DNA from: Paraspadella gotoi
Lineage: Eukaryota > Chaetognatha
DNA length: 64,000 bases
Assembly: GCA_051294375.1 (NCBI GenBank)
Contig: CM119266.1
Location: 12,375,705 to 12,439,704, forward strand
Direction of reading: 5' to 3'
Each line of letters starts with the position of its first letter. Position 1 is the first letter of the stretch. Below, in pieces: positions 60,735 to 64,000 of this stretch. Below the pieces are notes generated by a model that was not told the origin of the DNA, did no database searches, and saw nothing but the letters and a program-made list of their open reading frames with translations. Both the position numbers and the translations under genes were made by a program.

Positions 60735-60910
60735 GTGAATAAATAGACTGTGAGAGAGTCTTGATCAAAAGCTTGCAGGGACCTGCTATGTCATTATCTT
60801 GTAAGAGTGATGGAGGCCTTAAACCACCAAAGCCTGTCCAAAGTCAGGGCCAAGATAGCTTATTTATTAAATGAATGAATAACATTTATATTGGTTGTAC
60901 CAATTTCATA
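60735..60910 (+). repeat. Interspersed repeat, copy 2
   Basis: Second copy of the element at 14791-14989, same orientation, about 20 bases shorter, ending in the same small palindrome ttggttgtaccaa. Sequence upstream of 60735 does not match copy 1, so the shared unit is bounded on the left near here. Confidence 0.75.
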
Positions 60911-61456
60911 TCAATTTCCGTCTATTTTTTTTTCTTTTATTTATGTAAATCTGCTTATAAGTTTATAACTATAAGGATCATATTTACTGAAGTCAGTTGA
61001 ATAATTTTTCCACAATGATCCATTCTAATTTGAAAACAAACTTTAGGAAACCAATCATCAGCAGAAAAAGAAGAAAAAATCGCTTGAGCCTTGCCTAACC
61101 TAGAACAATTAATTTTTTTTCCTTCTACCAATTATTTTTAACTAATTCTCATCACGTAAACTGGAATGTAAGGTTTGCTCAGTGAATCTAAAATTAAAAC
61201 GGTGGGCGAAAAAAGCAAACATTCGAGAGAAGCAGAGTGTGAAAAAATAATCGTGAAAAGCGTGAGCATTTTTTATGTGATTCTCAATTTCCTTCTCTTT
61301 CCGAAATGAAACTCTTTTTATTTTCTTCTTTTTTTTCTTTTTAAAAAAAGAAACTTTAACGTTATAAAATAGAGAGTTAAAAAAAGGAAATATGATTAAG
61401 TATTCATGAAACAACATTATTAGCTTTTGTCTCTCGGAAAAGGCGGGAACGCGGGA

Positions 61457-61457
<1 letters not shown>

Positions 61458-61502
<45 letters not shown>
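61458..61502. repeat. (GA)n microsatellite
   Basis: Near-perfect GA run. Confidence 0.95.
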
Positions 61503-61505
<3 letters not shown>

Positions 61506-61907
61506 ACTTTATTCGAAGGCAATAGTACTTTTTAAAAGTTACAGTTATTGTTTTTGTTTCTAAATGATTCCAAAATGATTTAAAAACATACAATCTCTAC
61601 AATCTCTACAGTCTACATTCCCTTCAAAAATTATCTGAATTTATATCGCATTAGTCTTTTATAACTAATTGTCGCTCCAGTTGTTTGTTAATTTGATTTC
61701 CCGATAAAACTCTAAAATTTTTCCAATTAAGGGAATGTAAATTCCTAAAAGCCTTCCCATTTTCTTTTATGGTAATAAGGGGTTTTTTTTTTGCCCGAAG
61801 AAACTTATGGTAATAATTTCCATTCTAAAAGTTTCGCTTTTTTCCATCCCCTTGAAATAAGACCGCACTTTAATTCTCCTTTGTACTAATTTCTTTTTCA
61901 GACAAAG

Positions 61908-61913
<6 letters not shown>

Positions 61914-61945
<32 letters not shown>

Positions 61946-62022
61946 TCCCTCTCCTTCTCTCGCTCTTCTCCTCTCTCTTCTCTCTTCTCTCTCTCTCTCC
62001 GTCCATCTCCTCTCTCTCTTCC
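61914..62022. repeat. (TC)n compound array
   Basis: TC with tcttctc interruptions. Confidence 0.95.
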
Positions 62023-64000
62023 TCTCTTGCCATTTTGCCGAGACCCATTTTTCTCATTTACATTTGTTAGGTCTTCCTCTTCGTCTCCATATTGTTCTTT
62101 TTCTTAAATGTAAATACAATTACAAAAGAGTGTCGTTAAAACCGATTCAAAAACGTTATTTATTAAAACATAAAAGACGACGTTTTTCTGTAATGAATAG
62201 CGATGAAGTTCTGCTTTCGACAGTTTTTCTTCAGTCGCTTCAAGCTTCTCCGTCCTTTCGATTAAAAAAAAAAGTAATTTGTTTTCTATTAAATCCACTA
62301 CACGAGCCGTTTTTTTTTTTAATTTAATATAATATTTTCATTTTTAATTTTGTAAAAAAACTAGTAAAAAATGAGTTTTTATCGAGTGTACAAGTTTTCA
62401 TTTTTGACGCCGAGTTTCTTTCAAGGCCGCCATCTATTTTTTTTCTTTTTCTCCCGTCAAAAATTTCTTCTTTTTTTTTTCGTAGTTGATTAACTCGTTC
62501 TCGTTTCATTTTTTCTTTTCATACTTCTTTAACATTTTCTTTTTAATATTACCTTAAATTATCATATTCTTCTTTTCTTCTTTCGCTTCGTGCCTTCCTT
62601 TCTCTACCTTCATCTTAATACTTTCCACTATCTCCAATCTCTCTCTTCTCTATCCTTCTTAATAATTTCCCTCTTCCCTATTTTTCTCCCTTCTTCTTTT
62701 TCTCCCCTATCTTCTTCTTTTAAATATTTCAATCCCAACCCCCACCCCCCAGACTCTTCCCCTCATTTCCCTCCTTTCCAACATTCCCCCACCCCACTCC
62801 TTAAAGTCCCGCCCATCGATGACAACAACAACTTTTGAATTCGTTGATCAATTGGGCGTTTGTTGATTCGTCGTCGTCGTCGTCGTCGTCGTCGATTATT
62901 CGTCGTCTTTGTCGAGTTCGTCTTCAATTCTATTTATATTTTCTTCGTTACAATCGAGGTTAATGTTTAAATCGTAGTTGGTATTTTAGTTGTTTAATTA
63001 GTGGTCAAGAAAACCATGCACCGAAGCTTCGTTAATTTCTCCTTTTCGCTTCTCAATCACTTTCAACAAATCTCTCGACTGATGTCCGCCACCTCCGCAG
63101 CCACCGCCGACACTTTCACCGCCGCCTCCACGCCGCCGCTATTTATAAAACATATGTAGCGTTCCTCAAGCAATTAAATCATGTATGAAATAACCTTTAA
63201 ATCAACTGAGACTTTTGTTTTCGAATCCAATTAAAATCATCCTCCACCAGATGGATCTTTGGTTTCTGACTTTGTTTTTGTTTTTGACTGTTTACTTTTA
63301 AATTTGTTTTCTGAATATGTTCAGACTGATTTTTACTCTCGAATCAAATACATTGTTTATATGCTCTTCAACAAATGTTTTTATCTACTTGACTATAATG
63401 TAGGATTACATTAAAAAAGCGAGAGAAAAACTTTTATCTCGAATTCAACAAATCAAAATGATTCTATATCAAAACAAATCAATTAAAAAAAATCAAATTC
63501 GAAATTAAGATGCTGATCTTTTCCCCTGCGCAATGGACTATAATCATAAATGATAATCGCCATGTCATCTTAGTACATCTGACTCTCAGGTTGTCACCTC
63601 GCAGGCCGTGGCACGGTCCCGCCGTCAATCGTCACCGTCGAATATCAGATAATATCGACCGCCTCCTAGTGACTTGCCCCAGCGACAATAATATAAGATA
63701 CTAACATAAAAGTCACGAGCGATCGCAAGGGAGCGCGTGTGACCGGATTTGTCGGGGACGGTTGAGGGGGCGTATACGAGAATGAAGACTTATATCAGGT
63801 CGTGTGAAATATGAAATAACAACAACGTAATTAAACAGCAACAACACTGCCCGTCTCCGGCGTGAAAAGAAATGGCAAAAATAATCATGTTTTTTAAAAT
63901 TGCCGTGCCTATCCATATAATCCTGAACCCTCCTCTCTCTCTACTCTCTCTCTCTCCTCTCTCACTTCTCGATCTCATCATCTATCTCTCATCGTGCTCT

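Larger units (their letters stand above)
42546..64000. other. Long KCNQ intron or downstream DNA with no supported exon
   Basis: No segment encodes the expected continuation of S2, the S4 arginines or the GYGD pore. The stretch holds two duplicated blocks, six gaps, TC/GA, GAT, GAC and AAT arrays and an A-rich microsatellite-free region. Exons could be hidden in the gaps at 47471-47679, 47843-48023, 49646-49929 or 50680-51270. Confidence 0.55.

Overview
The window looks like a piece of an invertebrate animal nuclear genome. Its genes are intron-containing and closest to metazoan LZTS, FBXL2/FBXL20 and KCNQ families. Coding exons are GC-rich (codons such as gcc, ctg, gac), while introns and intergenic DNA are AT-rich. 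The initiator tRNA is of eukaryotic type. The sequence is saturated with TC/GA microsatellites, carries triplet arrays and transposon debris, and is broken by assembly gaps. I cannot name the species. An arthropod or crustacean-like genome is possible but unproven.

Layout. 1-4.69 kb: TC-rich upstream DNA with gaps and no supported exon. 4.69-8.92 kb (+): six exons, including the 3' end, of an LZTS (leucine-zipper tumour suppressor, Fez1/LAPSER domain) coiled-coil gene. 8.92-12.2 kb: AT-rich spacer between convergent genes. 12.2-15.77 kb (-): eleven exons of an F-box/LRR gene of the FBXL2/FBXL20 type, complete except for the first coding exon and ending in a CaaX box; one intron holds two tRNA-Ala genes on the opposite strand. 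16.0-18.5 kb: a 1.2 kb near-perfect tandem duplication. 20.49-20.56 kb (-): initiator tRNA-Met. 20.6-27 kb: microsatellites, CpG-rich patches and unassigned exon candidates. 27.39-31.88 kb: a stretch bounded by hAT-like terminal inverted repeats, with a 0.5 kb GC-richer insert. 32-42 kb: TC arrays, AT-rich spacer and promoter-like GC-rich patches. 42.09-42.55 kb (+): the first two coding exons of a KCNQ-type potassium channel. 42.55-64 kb: no further KCNQ exon, so the next intron appears to exceed 21 kb; it holds a 2.2 kb duplicated block, several gaps, a 1.3-1.5 kb duplicated block, and a 4.5 kb A-rich stretch free of microsatellites.

The three protein genes do not form an obvious pathway. 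LZTS is a cytoskeletal or synaptic scaffold, the FBXL protein is an SCF ubiquitin-ligase receptor, and KCNQ is a membrane channel. The most notable observations are three introns whose best donor is GC rather than GT (two forced by reading frame and homology), TC repeats lying in sense orientation inside introns, nested antisense tRNA genes, and three duplicated blocks that each lie near a 25-N gap. The last look more like assembly artefacts than biology. I found no convincing new multi-gene system.
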